Positions 5,896 to 12,864 of a DNA stretch of 16,637 nucleotides are shown piece after piece. The translations under genes and the position numbers were made by a program. The stretch is from JAMOBE01 sp039908285. GTDB taxonomy: Bacteria > Pseudomonadota > Alphaproteobacteria > Rhodospirillales > Rhodospirillaceae. The notes below the pieces were generated by a model. That model was given only the letters and a program-made list of their open reading frames with translations. It had not been told where the DNA came from and made no database searches. Each line of letters starts with the position of its first letter. Within the stretch, counting starts at the first letter, position 1. The stretch is from NCBI GenBank assembly GCA_039908285.1, contig JAMOBE010000082.1, positions 1 to 16,637 on the forward strand, read 5' to 3'.

Positions 5896-7531
5896 CACTC
5901 ACTATTTGCGCGATGTTCTGGTTCTGCTGGCGGCGGCGCTGGCGGCGGTGCCGCTGTTCGAGCGCCTGCGCCTTGGGCCGGTGCTTGGCTATCTGGCGGC
6001 GGGGGTGGTGATCGGCCCCCATGGCCTGGCCCTCATCGGCGAGATGGAGGGGACCCGCGCCCTGGCGGATCTGGGAGTCGTCTTCCTGCTGTTCACCATC
6101 GGCCTCGAACTGACCTTCGAGCGACTGAAGTCATTCGGCGGCATGGTGTACGGACTCGGTCTGGGTCAGATCGTGCTGTCGGCCGGAGTCATCGCCTGGG
6201 CGGTGGCTTATTCCGGCCATGACATGGCGGCGGCGATCATCGTCGGCGGCGCGCTCGCCATGTCCTCGACCGCGATCGTTCTTCAGGTTCTGGGGGAGCG
6301 CGGGCAGCTTCAGACGTCGTTCGGGAACGTTGCCCTCGCCATTCTCATTTTGCAGGATCTGGCGGTGAGTCCGCTGCTGGTGTTGCTGGAGATCCTCGAG
6401 CGGGACGGTGGCCGGTTCGGCGCCTCGCTGTGGCCGGCCCTGCTGCTTGCCGCCGTCAAGGCCGCGGCGGCCATCGTTGCCATTCTGGTCGTCGGCAGAA
6501 TCGCGCTGCAACCAATGATGCGCATTGTTTCCGGGACCCGCAGTCCCGAGCTGTTCATGGCCATGACTTTGCTGGTGGCCCTCGGCACGAGCTGGGGGAC
6601 GGAGATGGCCGGTCTGTCCATGGCCTTCGGCGCCTTTCTCGCCGGGCTCCTGATCGCCGAGACCGAGTATCGCCACCAGGTGGCCGCCGATATCGAGCCG
6701 TTTCGCGGCATCCTGCTCGGGCTGTTCTTCATGACCGTCGGCATGACCATCGACCTTGGGCTTGCCTTCGCCCAGGTCTGGCTGGTGACGGCCCTGGTGG
6801 TGGCGCTGATGGGCACCAAGGCGCTGCTGCTCGGCGGTCTGGCCATGGCCTTCCGCTTTCCCTTCTGGCGGGCCTTCCGGCTGGGAGGGTTCCTGGCCCA
6901 GGGCGGGGAGTTCGCCTTCGTCCTGCTGGGCATCGGCATGGTCTCGCACGTGGTGCCGTCCGCCCTTGGTCATTTGCTGGTCGTGGTGGTGGCTCTCAGC
7001 ATGGCGGCGACGCCTCTCCTGGTCACCGTCACGGGCCGTTTCATCGAGATGCTCGAGAATCAGCAGGCCATGCGCGCCGGCGATCTCGGTCGTCATGCCG
7101 GGGAGATGGACCGTCACGTCGTCATCATCGGCTTCGGCGAGGTGGGACGGATCATCGCCCGGGTGCTCAAGGCCTATGACATCCCCTACCTGGTCATGGA
7201 CATGTCGCCGCGCCGCGTCCTCCAGGGGCGCGCCGAGGGGGAACCGATCTTCTATGGCGACGCGGCCCTGGCGTCGGTACTGCGGGCGGCGGGGACGGAA
7301 CGGGCGCGCTCGGTGGTGGTCGCGACTCCCGATCCGGTGGGAACGCTGCGCATCGTCGCGACGCTACGCCGCGACTTTTCCCATGTGCCGACCTACGCCC
7401 GCGGCGGCGACGAACGGACCACCATGGAACTGCACAGGGCCGGCATCGTCGACGCCGTCTCGGAAAAGACCGAGGTCGGCCTGCGGCTGGTGGGCTCGAT
7501 CCTGGAACTGGAGATGACCGGGCAGCCGTGA
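5888..7531 (+). CDS. CPA2-family monovalent cation:proton antiporter with RCK_N domain (KefB/C-like)
   Basis: The N-terminal ~385 residues are hydrophobic with about a dozen membrane segments and typical CPA2 stretches (LGPVLGYLAAGVVIGP, FLLFTIGLELT, GGALAMSSTAIVLQ, LAQGGEFAFVLLG). A cytoplasmic TrkA-N/RCK_N domain follows, beginning HVVIIGFGEVGR with a Rossmann GxGxxG, then the acidic D in YLVMDMS, and FYGDAALASVLRAAG. Such proteins exchange K+ or Na+ for protons under control of NAD(H) or glutathione adducts bound to the RCK domain. The protein is shorter than E. coli KefB/KefC (about 600) and lacks their long C-terminal tail. No ATG is available at the N-terminus. I chose CTG 5888 (reading LTDTHYLRDVL) because of the GAGGAGG site; TTG 5906 would remove six residues. 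It overlaps lipB, and whether the pair is functionally linked is unknown. A KefF/G-type partner is not adjacent. Confidence 0.9.
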   Translation: MTDTHYLRDVLVLLAAALAAVPLFERLRLGPVLGYLAAGVVIGPHGLALIGEMEGTRALADLGVVFLLFTIGLELTFERLKSFGGMVYGLGLGQIVLSAGVIAWAVAYSGHDMAAAIIVGGALAMSSTAIVLQVLGERGQLQTSFGNVALAILILQDLAVSPLLVLLEILERDGGRFGASLWPALLLAAVKAAAAIVAILVVGRIALQPMMRIVSGTRSPELFMAMTLLVALGTSWGTEMAGLSMAFGAFLAGLLIAETEYRHQVAADIEPFRGILLGLFFMTVGMTIDLGLAFAQVWLVTALVVALMGTKALLLGGLAMAFRFPFWRAFRLGGFLAQGGEFAFVLLGIGMVSHVVPSALGHLLVVVVALSMAATPLLVTVTGRFIEMLENQQAMRAGDLGRHAGEMDRHVVIIGFGEVGRIIARVLKAYDIPYLVMDMSPRRVLQGRAEGEPIFYGDAALASVLRAAGTERARSVVVATPDPVGTLRIVATLRRDFSHVPTYARGGDERTTMELHRAGIVDAVSEKTEVGLRLVGSILELEMTGQP

Positions 7532-7538
7532 CGGTCGC

Positions 7539-8213
7539 TCACCACGTCGGGCACAAGGCCTCGAGGGCCTTGTAGCTGGACTGGGTGTCGATGCCCTTCT
7601 GCGTCTGGCCGTGGCCGGCCTCGAAGCGCTTCCACTCCTCCTTGAAGCGGCGTGACAGGGCCTCGCCGATGGCGTTGCCGGCGGCCTTGGTGTCGGCGGC
7701 CAGCACCGGGGCCGTGCGTCCGGCCTCGGCCTTCATGATGGCCTCGATCTCCGGGCGGGCCTTGTCGAGGGCGGCGCGGGCGATGGCCACGTGCTCGGCT
7801 TCGTGCTTGCGCAGGGTGTCGTACTGGCAGGTGCCGACCGGGTACTTGTTGGCGATGTAGACATCGATCTTGTCGAAGCCCAGGCGGAAATGGGCTTTGT
7901 TCAGGTAGGCGCACACGCCCCTGCCATCGGGGCGCGTGAGGAACGAGAAGCCGAGATTGACGTTGGTCGCGAGGTGGGTCTCGGTCTGGGCTCGGGTGTT
8001 TGGGTTGCCGCCGACGCGGGTCTCGATCCAGGACTTGGGCTTTGAGTTGTCGTAGGCCGGCTCGGCGAAGACACTGTCAAAGCGGAAATCAACTGTGACG
8101 GAGCGCTCCGGGCAGTCGCCGGCCCAGGCCTGCGGACCGCCCGCGATAAGCAGAACCGCCAGGATGGCGGCCAGACGGCGAAGCGAAAGGGATGGTGATG
8201 CGTTCGTGGTCAT
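7539..8213 (-). CDS. Exported protein with HEAEH motif, putative zinc-dependent protease (DUF922-like)
   Basis: A 224-residue protein with a clear Sec signal peptide: basic LRR, then a hydrophobic core (14-25) and an AWA|GD cleavage site near residue 31. The mature part has four cysteines (C34, C101, C129 and one near the C-terminus), suitable for disulfides in the periplasm. KHEAEHVAIAR (136-146) contains H137-E138-x-x-H141, the zinc and catalytic motif of many metallopeptidases, set at the start of a long predicted helix. The layout (beta-rich N-terminal half with V-C-x-x-L-N, then C-x-Y-x-x-L-x-x-HE-x-x-H-x-x-I-A) resembles the DUF922 group of predicted proteases; this is from memory and not verified. 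ATG 8213 is preferred over an upstream ATG at 8249 because it places the signal peptide near the N-terminus. It ends seven bases from the antiporter stop, on the other strand. Confidence 0.75.
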   Translation of the reverse strand: MTTNASPSLSLRRLAAILAVLLIAGGPQAWAGDCPERSVTVDFRFDSVFAEPAYDNSKPKSWIETRVGGNPNTRAQTETHLATNVNLGFSFLTRPDGRGVCAYLNKAHFRLGFDKIDVYIANKYPVGTCQYDTLRKHEAEHVAIARAALDKARPEIEAIMKAEAGRTAPVLAADTKAAGNAIGEALSRRFKEEWKRFEAGHGQTQKGIDTQSSYKALEALCPTW

Positions 8214-8234
8214 GGCGCGGCGGCTCCCCCGATG

Positions 8235-8247
8235 GTCGTTGAACGAC
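8235..8247. promoter_or_regulatory. Small inverted repeat upstream of the HEAEH gene, operator-like
   Basis: GTCGTT and AACGAC flank a single G, 22 bases upstream of the start codon on the minus strand. A second perfect palindrome, GTGTACAC, is at 8275-8282. Either could be a regulator site; no regulator gene is adjacent. Confidence 0.25.
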
Positions 8248-8295
8248 ACGATTCGGTATCACCTTTGTCGCAGCGTGTACACCGGACTTCGGGCA

Positions 8296-8386
8296 GGGCA
8301 ATCGGGCGAAGTGAGAACCGCCATCTTCACTCCCTCTCCCCCCTGAAGGGGGGGAGAGGGCTATTGATCCGTTCACCCGATTGCCC
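8296..8386. repeat. 11-bp inverted repeat bracketing REP copy 1
   Basis: GGGCAATCGGG (8296-8306) and CCCGATTGCCC (8376-8386) are exact reverse complements placed 25 and 15 bases outside the palindrome's ends. Together they form a 91-bp nested structure. No target-site duplication is evident at the borders. Confidence 0.7.
8332..8360. repeat. REP-like G/C palindrome, copy 1
   Basis: CCCTCTCCCCCC (8332-8343), loop TGAA, then seven G and AGAGGG (8348-8360). The same core occurs at 11498, 11589 and 16603. Here it lacks the GGGTGAGGGG extension seen beside the other copies and is nested between 11-bp inverted arms at 8296-8306 and 8376-8386. It lies in the gap between divergent genes. Confidence 0.85.
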
Positions 8387-8407
8387 GGACCATGGCCTCG
8401 TCAAGAC

Positions 8408-8436
8408 TTGTCCCGCCGGCCAAATTGACCTATGAA
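8408..8436 (+). promoter_or_regulatory. Candidate sigma-70-type promoter for the DUF3035 lipoprotein gene
   Basis: TTGTCC (8408-8413) and TATGAA (8431-8436) are separated by 17 bases, giving a predicted start near 8443 and a leader of about 33 bases with GGAGAG (8466-8471) before ATG 8476. The -35 hexamer is identical to the one proposed for gluQ. Confidence 0.45.
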
Positions 8437-8475
8437 TAACGGTGGAGATCTGAAGCCGGAGTTCTGGAGAGAAAC

Positions 8476-9015
8476 ATGTCTGGTCGGGTCGGCCTGATCG
8501 TTGGAGTTGTTGCCGTCATAGCGGCGACTCTTTCCGGATGCAGTGAACCGCGCAAGCTGCTTGCCTATGACAAGAACGCTCCCGATCCTCGAAATGTGGC
8601 GCGGGCGCCGCTGGCGCTGCCGCCTGACTTTGGGCTGCGACCGCAAAGCGCCGGCTCCGCCCGCCTGGTGGAGGCCGATGTTCGCGACGGCGGTACGTCC
8701 GGTCGCCGCGGCCTCACCCGGATCGACACCAAGGGTCGCAGCCTCGGGGAGATCGCCTTCCTGCGGTCGGCCGGGGCGGAACGGTCCATCCCCGACATCC
8801 GCCGCGTCCTCGACCGGGAGATGACGGCCCTGGCCCAGGAGGAAAAGGCCTTCACCGAGCGTCTGGTGCTGGGTGGGGCCGACCCCGCGCCGGAGCCGCC
8901 GGCTGGGGAGAAACAGGCTGGGGAGACTGAAACCACCAGTGCCGCCAGTCCCACCGACAGTGGCAGCCCCACCATCAGGCGCCGCGACGGGACGACACTG
9001 ATGGGACTCTTCTAA
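8476..9015 (+). CDS. bamF: DUF3035 lipoprotein, BamF-type outer-membrane assembly subunit
   Basis: A 179-residue lipoprotein. The signal sequence ends in the lipobox LSGC with the lipidated cysteine at C22, and the next residue is serine, consistent with sorting to the outer membrane. The mature N-terminus KNAPDPRNVARAPLALPPDF (about 34-53) is the conserved signature of DUF3035, found in alphaproteobacteria; in Caulobacter the family member BamF is part of the beta-barrel assembly machine. The remainder is low-complexity and Ala/Pro/Glu-rich towards the C-terminus, ending DGTTLMGLF. The start is ATG 8476 with GGAGAG a few bases upstream. It is followed by an M16 peptidase in the same direction, an order I recall in related genomes where lspA often precedes; here lspA is absent and a repeat-bearing gap lies upstream. 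The exact gene symbol is less certain than the family. Confidence 0.82.
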   Translation: MSGRVGLIVGVVAVIAATLSGCSEPRKLLAYDKNAPDPRNVARAPLALPPDFGLRPQSAGSARLVEADVRDGGTSGRRGLTRIDTKGRSLGEIAFLRSAGAERSIPDIRRVLDREMTALAQEEKAFTERLVLGGADPAPEPPAGEKQAGETETTSAASPTDSGSPTIRRRDGTTLMGLF

Positions 9016-9115
9016 AGACCCCATTCCAGAGGGTCAGTATTGCGCCGCCGTCCCGCCTGCCCATATGCGGAGAACTGTGGAAGCCATGGGAAAAGACCAG
9101 AGGATGACACCCACG

Positions 9116-10525
9116 ATGACCGTGTTCGCAACGATCGCCCGGCCGCTGGTCGTCGCGCTGGGGCTGGGGTTGGGGTTGGAGTTGGCCGTTGCCGCGCCGG
9201 TCGCGGCCAAGGTGTTCGACCCCGAGACCTTCACCCTCGCCAACGGCATGCAGGTGGTGGTCATTCCCAATCACCGGCTGCCGCTGGTGACCCAGATGGT
9301 CTGGTACAAGGTGGGCGCCGCCGATGAGCCGCCGGGGCGGTCGGGGCTGGCCCACATGCTCGAGCACATGATGTTCAAGGGCACCGGGCAGGTGCCGCCG
9401 GGCGAGTTCTCCAAGATCGTCGCCCGCAACGGCGGCCGCGACAACGCCTTCACCAGCTCGGACTACACCGGCTATTACCAGACCATCGCCGCCGACCGCC
9501 TGGAACTGGTGATGAAGATGGAAGCCGACCGGATGGTGAACCTCCGGCTCGACCCCGAGACCTTCCGCACCGAACGTGATGTCGTCCGCGAGGAACGCCG
9601 CTCGCGCACCGACAACGAGCCGTCGGCCCTGCTGAACGAGCGCATGGATGCCGCCCTGTGGATGCTGCATCCCTACCGCAACCCCATCATCGGCTGGGAC
9701 CACGAGCTGCGGGAGCTGACCCGCGACCAGGCCCTCGACTTCTACCATCGCCACTACGCGCCCAACAACGCGGTGCTGCTGGTCGCCGGCGACGTCACCG
9801 TGGAAACCCTGAAGCCACTGGCCGAGAAGTACTATGGCGTGCTGCCGCGCCGCGACGTGCCGCCCCGCGCCCGCATCCGCGACCTGCCGCCCCGGGCCGA
9901 CGTGGTCATCGAGATGCGCCATCCCGACGTGCAGCAGCCCTCGTGGAGCCGGCAGTACATGGCCCCGAGCTACAATTTCGATCAGGGCCATCCGACCTGG
10001 CCCTACGCCCTCCAGGTCCTCTCCGAGGTGCTGGGCGGCGGCACCACCAGCCGCCTGTACCAGAGCCTGGTGGTCAATCGCAAGCTGGCCGCCTCGGCCG
10101 GGTCCTCCTATGGCTCGTCGGCGGTCGATCTTGGCACCTTTTCCGTCCATGCCAGTCCCAACCCGGGCGTGCCCATCGCCGAGGTCCAGGCCCTGCTGGA
10201 GGCGGAACTGGCCCGCCTGCTGAAGGACGGCGTCAGTGACTCCGAGGTGGCCCGCGCCAGGAAGCGGCTGGTGGCCAGCGTCGCCTATGCGCGCGACTCC
10301 CTCTCCACCGGCGCGCGGGTTCTTGGTGCCGCACTCTCCACCGGACAGACCGTGGCCGACGTGGAGGCCTGGCCGGACCGCATCAACGCCGTCACCGCCG
10401 CCGAGGTCACCGCCGCGGCGCGCGGCGTGCTGGGCTCCGGCCCCCACGTCAGCGGCCTGCTGCTGCCCGAGACCACGGCCGTTTCCGCCATTCCAGCCGC
10501 CGAGGCCACGGGCAGGACTCCGTGA
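9116..10525 (+). CDS. Zinc peptidase of family M16 (pitrilysin-like), exported
   Basis: The inverted zinc motif HxxEH is HMLEH at residues 80-84, and the third ligand is a glutamate about 76 residues further on, in ERDVVREERR. The N-terminal domain starts FTLANGMQVVVIPNH and the C-terminal half contains LGGGTTSRLYQSLV, the usual second M16 domain, so the protein has both halves at normal length (469 residues). A hydrophobic N-terminus ending near APVAA|K suggests export to the periplasm. The start is uncertain: in-frame ATGs occur at 9065, 9086, 9104 and 9116. I chose 9116 because CAGAGG (9098-9103) lies 12 bases upstream and the signal peptide then begins at a normal place. The active M16 subunit is often followed by a second, non-catalytic paralogue; none is seen here, as yebC comes next. 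Confidence 0.9.
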   Translation: MTVFATIARPLVVALGLGLGLELAVAAPVAAKVFDPETFTLANGMQVVVIPNHRLPLVTQMVWYKVGAADEPPGRSGLAHMLEHMMFKGTGQVPPGEFSKIVARNGGRDNAFTSSDYTGYYQTIAADRLELVMKMEADRMVNLRLDPETFRTERDVVREERRSRTDNEPSALLNERMDAALWMLHPYRNPIIGWDHELRELTRDQALDFYHRHYAPNNAVLLVAGDVTVETLKPLAEKYYGVLPRRDVPPRARIRDLPPRADVVIEMRHPDVQQPSWSRQYMAPSYNFDQGHPTWPYALQVLSEVLGGGTTSRLYQSLVVNRKLAASAGSSYGSSAVDLGTFSVHASPNPGVPIAEVQALLEAELARLLKDGVSDSEVARARKRLVASVAYARDSLSTGARVLGAALSTGQTVADVEAWPDRINAVTAAEVTAAARGVLGSGPHVSGLLLPETTAVSAIPAAEATGRTP

Positions 10526-10607
10526 CGATCGCCAGCGACTCACACCCTGACTCACGGACTGGCAACGTCGCCAGAATGTTGCCATATTGCCGTGCTAGCT
10601 GGTGACC

Positions 10608-10632
10608 TCCGGTCCGGTTTCCCTGGACCGGA
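10608..10632. promoter_or_regulatory. Hairpin in the leader region before yebC
   Basis: TCCGGTCC (10608-10615) and GGACCGGA (10625-10632) form a perfect 8-bp stem with a nine-base loop, midway in the 182-base gap between the peptidase stop and yebC. No T-run follows. A weaker stem, GGCAAC/GTTGCC, is at 10561-10583. They may end the upstream transcript or sit in the yebC leader. Confidence 0.35.
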
Positions 10633-10707
10633 AGCATTGGCTGGGCGTCTGCCACAAGATGTGGTAAGAGCGCCCCCCTTGGCCCAACCGATCAGGTACT
10701 TTCGAGA

Positions 10708-11460
10708 ATGGCAGGTCACTCCCAGTTCAAGAACATCATGTTCCGCAAGGGCGCCCAGGACGCCAAACGGGCGAGGATGTTCGCCAAGCTCGCCCGCGAG
10801 ATCACCGTCGCCTGCAAGACCGGGATTCCCCAGCCCGACATGAACCCGAGGCTGCGCGCCGCGATTCAGGCGGCGCGCGTGCAGAACATGCCGAGAGACA
10901 ACATCGAGCGGGCCATCAAGAGGGCCACCTCCGGCACCGACACCGCCAGTTACGAGGAGGTGCGCTACGAGGGGTACGGTCCCGGCAACGTCGCGGTGAT
11001 CGTCGAGGCGCTGACCGACAACCGCAACCGCACCGCCGCCGAGGTGCGGGCCGCCTTCAACAAGAACGGCGGCACGCTGGGCGAAAGCAACAGCGTCGCC
11101 TTCAACTTCGAGCGGGTGGGCGCCATCCACTACCCGGGGGCGGCGGCGGGCGAGGACGACATGCTGGAAGCGGCCATCGAGGCCGGGGCGCGGGACGCCG
11201 AGTCAGGGTCCGGTGGCCACGACGTCTACACCGCCCCGGACGACCTCAACGCCGTGCGCGAGGCGCTGGAGGCCCGCTTCGGCGAGGCCGAAAGCGCCCG
11301 TCTCGACTGGAAGCCGCTGGTCTCGGTGCCGGTCGCCGACGAGGAGACGGCGCAGAGCCTGTTCAAGTTCCTCGATGCCCTGGACGACAACGACGACGTC
11401 CAACGGGTGGCTGCCAACTTCGACGTTCCCGAGGCGGTCATGGATCGTCTCGGCACCTGA
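10708..11460 (+). CDS. yebC: YebC/PmpR (TACO1) family protein
   Basis: Full-length YebC-family protein (250 residues). The N-terminal signature MAGHSQFKNIMFRKGAQDAKRA is followed by FAKLAREI and IQAARVQNMPRDNIERAIKRA, and the central YEEVRYEGYGPGNVAVIVEALTDNRNRT is the most conserved block of the family. Members were described as DNA-binding regulators (PmpR) and, like mitochondrial TACO1, more recently as ribosome-associated factors helping translation of proline-rich stretches. That fits loosely with the 17-proline run in TolA of this same block, but the link is an inference. The start ATG 10708 has GAGA directly upstream. The adjacency to ruvC-ruvA-ruvB is classic, although two palindromic repeats separate yebC from ruvC here. 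The family assignment is firm; which molecular role applies is not settled by sequence. Confidence 0.95.
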   Translation: MAGHSQFKNIMFRKGAQDAKRARMFAKLAREITVACKTGIPQPDMNPRLRAAIQAARVQNMPRDNIERAIKRATSGTDTASYEEVRYEGYGPGNVAVIVEALTDNRNRTAAEVRAAFNKNGGTLGESNSVAFNFERVGAIHYPGAAAGEDDMLEAAIEAGARDAESGSGGHDVYTAPDDLNAVREALEARFGEAESARLDWKPLVSVPVADEETAQSLFKFLDALDDNDDVQRVAANFDVPEAVMDRLGT

Positions 11461-11497
11461 GAGAGTGAAAATGTATTGCTATCATGCGCGTCAAAAG

Positions 11498-11527
11498 CCC
11501 TCTCCCCCCCCTTCAGGGGGGAGAGGG
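11498..11527. repeat. REP-like G/C palindrome, copy 2
   Basis: CCCTCT followed by eight C (11498-11511), loop TTCA, then GGGGGGAGAGGG (11516-11527). It is followed by TTGGGTGAGGGGGG to 11541. It forms the left half of a head-to-head pair with copy 3 in the yebC-ruvC gap. Confidence 0.85.
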
Positions 11528-11574
11528 TTGGGTGAGGGGGGCGCGAAGCTCCCCGGAACGTGCCGGTTGCCCCA

Positions 11575-11614
11575 CCCCCTCACCCCGGCCCTCTCCCCCT
11601 CGAGGGGGAGAGGG
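11575..11614. repeat. REP-like G/C palindrome, copy 3 (inverted relative to copy 2)
   Basis: Bases 11589-11614 are a perfect 26-bp palindrome centred on CTCGAG with the core CCCTCTCCCCC. Its extension CCCCCTCACCCCGG (11575-11588) is on the left, the mirror image of the extension right of copy 2. The arrangement of two facing copies resembles the mosaic elements built from REP sequences in other bacteria. Confidence 0.85.
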
Positions 11615-11691
11615 AGTCCTGTTTCCGAATACGTTTTAGGCTCTGAACCGAATCCTGTTGGTTGCGGCCTGCGGCCGCGATAGGCGTGCCG

Positions 11692-12219
11692 ATGATACTG
11701 CTTGGACTGGACCCTGGACTGCGCACCACGGGGTGGGGTGTGATCGATGTGATGGGCAACCGCCTGCACCATATCGCCGACGGAGCGATCCGCACGGACG
11801 CCCGCATGTCCCTGGCCGAGCGCCTGGCGCAGATCCACGGTGGCGTCACCGCCGTGATCGCCGCCCATGCCCCGGACGAGGCGGCGGTGGAGGAGACCTT
11901 CGTCAACGACAACCCCACCTCGACCCTGAAGCTCGGCCAGGCGCGCGGGGTGGTGATCCTCGCCCCGGCCCAGGCCGGCGTTCCCGTGTTCGAGTACAAG
12001 CCCAACCTGATCAAGAAATCGGTGGTCGGGGCCGGACATGCCGCCAAGCAGCAGGTGGGCCTGATGGTCCGCATGCTGCTGCCGGGGTGCCTGAACGCCA
12101 CCACCGACGCCGCCGACGCGCTGGCGGTCGCCATCTGTCACGCCCACCATCGCTCCTCCGCCCATCGTCACGCCGAGGCCGAGGCGGCGCAGGCCGCGGC
12201 ACGGGAGCACAGACCATGA
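11692..12219 (+). CDS. ruvC: Crossover junction endodeoxyribonuclease RuvC
   Basis: RuvC cuts Holliday junctions symmetrically after RuvAB branch migration. The RNase H-like acidic tetrad is visible: D7 in LLGLDPGL, the glutamate pair E67/E68 in VEETFVND, and D139/D142 in TTDAADALAVA, matching D7, E66, D138 and D141 of the E. coli enzyme. The 175-residue length is normal, with a charged His/Ala-rich C-terminal tail. The start is ATG 11692, giving MILLGLDPG; the frame is open upstream to 11662 but that adds ten unrelated residues, and a GTG lies two codons before. The stop overlaps the ruvA start as ATGA, so the two are translationally coupled. The 231-base gap to yebC contains the repeat pair. 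Confidence 0.96.
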   Translation: MILLGLDPGLRTTGWGVIDVMGNRLHHIADGAIRTDARMSLAERLAQIHGGVTAVIAAHAPDEAAVEETFVNDNPTSTLKLGQARGVVILAPAQAGVPVFEYKPNLIKKSVVGAGHAAKQQVGLMVRMLLPGCLNATTDAADALAVAICHAHHRSSAHRHAEAEAAQAAAREHRP

Positions 12220-12860
12220 TCGCCAAGCTGATGGGCCTGATCGACTCGCGCGGTGAGGACTGGGTGGTTCTCGACGTCGCCGGTGTCGGCTATCTGGTCT
12301 CCTGTTCCGCCCGCACCCTGGGGCGCCTGCCCGGGGCCGGCCAGGCCATTTCGCTGCTGATCGAGATGCAGGTGCGGGAGGACGCCATCACCCTCTATGG
12401 CTTCCACGAGGCCGCCGAACGCGACTGGTTCCGCCGCCTGATCTCGGTGCAGGGGGTGGGGGCCAAGGTGGCGCTGTCGCTGTTGTCGGTGCTGTCTCCC
12501 GACCAGCTGGCGACGGCCATCGCCGCCGGGGACAAGGGCATGCTGCTGCGGGCCACCGGGGTCGGGCCGAAGCTGGCCGCCCGCGTGCTCAACGAACTGA
12601 AGGACCGGGTGGCCGACATGGTGCCCGGCGCCGCCGGCCGGCCGGCCGCCGCGGGAGGGGGAGGCGCCGCCGCCGGACCGGATGCCGCCGAGCCGTCGGT
12701 GGTCGAGGATGTGGTGTCGGCGCTGGTGAACCTCGGCTATGGCCGCAGCGAAGCCTTCTCGGTGGTGGCGCGGCTCGTCCGGACCCAGGGGGAGGCGGGC
12801 GGCGTCGCCGGTCTGGTACGGGCGGCGCTGAGGGACCTGGGCCAGGCGGCGGGAGCGTAG
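12216..12860 (+). CDS. ruvA: Holliday junction branch migration protein RuvA
   Basis: RuvA tetramers bind the four-way junction and load the RuvB motors. The N-terminal OB domain starts MIAKLMGLIDSRGEDWVVLDVAGVGYLV. The middle domain has two helix-hairpin-helix motifs, ISVQGVGAKVALSLL and ATGVGPKLAARVLNELK. An Ala/Gly/Pro-rich linker (about 140-163) leads to the small C-terminal domain (EDVVSALVNLGYGRSEA) that contacts RuvB. The length of 214 residues is typical. The start ATG 12216 is shared with the ruvC stop (ATGA), which fixes it; an open frame continues far upstream in the ruvC region but is only a shadow. ruvB begins five bases after the stop. Confidence 0.96.
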   Translation: MIAKLMGLIDSRGEDWVVLDVAGVGYLVSCSARTLGRLPGAGQAISLLIEMQVREDAITLYGFHEAAERDWFRRLISVQGVGAKVALSLLSVLSPDQLATAIAAGDKGMLLRATGVGPKLAARVLNELKDRVADMVPGAAGRPAAAGGGGAAAGPDAAEPSVVEDVVSALVNLGYGRSEAFSVVARLVRTQGEAGGVAGLVRAALRDLGQAAGA

Positions 12861-12864
12861 AGGC

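Noticed and set aside
8975..10585. 536-residue open frame on the minus strand
   Set aside because: It lies opposite the M16 peptidase, which has clear catalytic motifs. The antisense product is Gly/His/Val-rich without domains.
11498..11614. Rho-independent terminator pair
   Set aside because: The stems are strong but no T-run follows either, and the same sequence recurs at other sites, so a dispersed repeat is the better description; a secondary effect on transcript ends remains possible.
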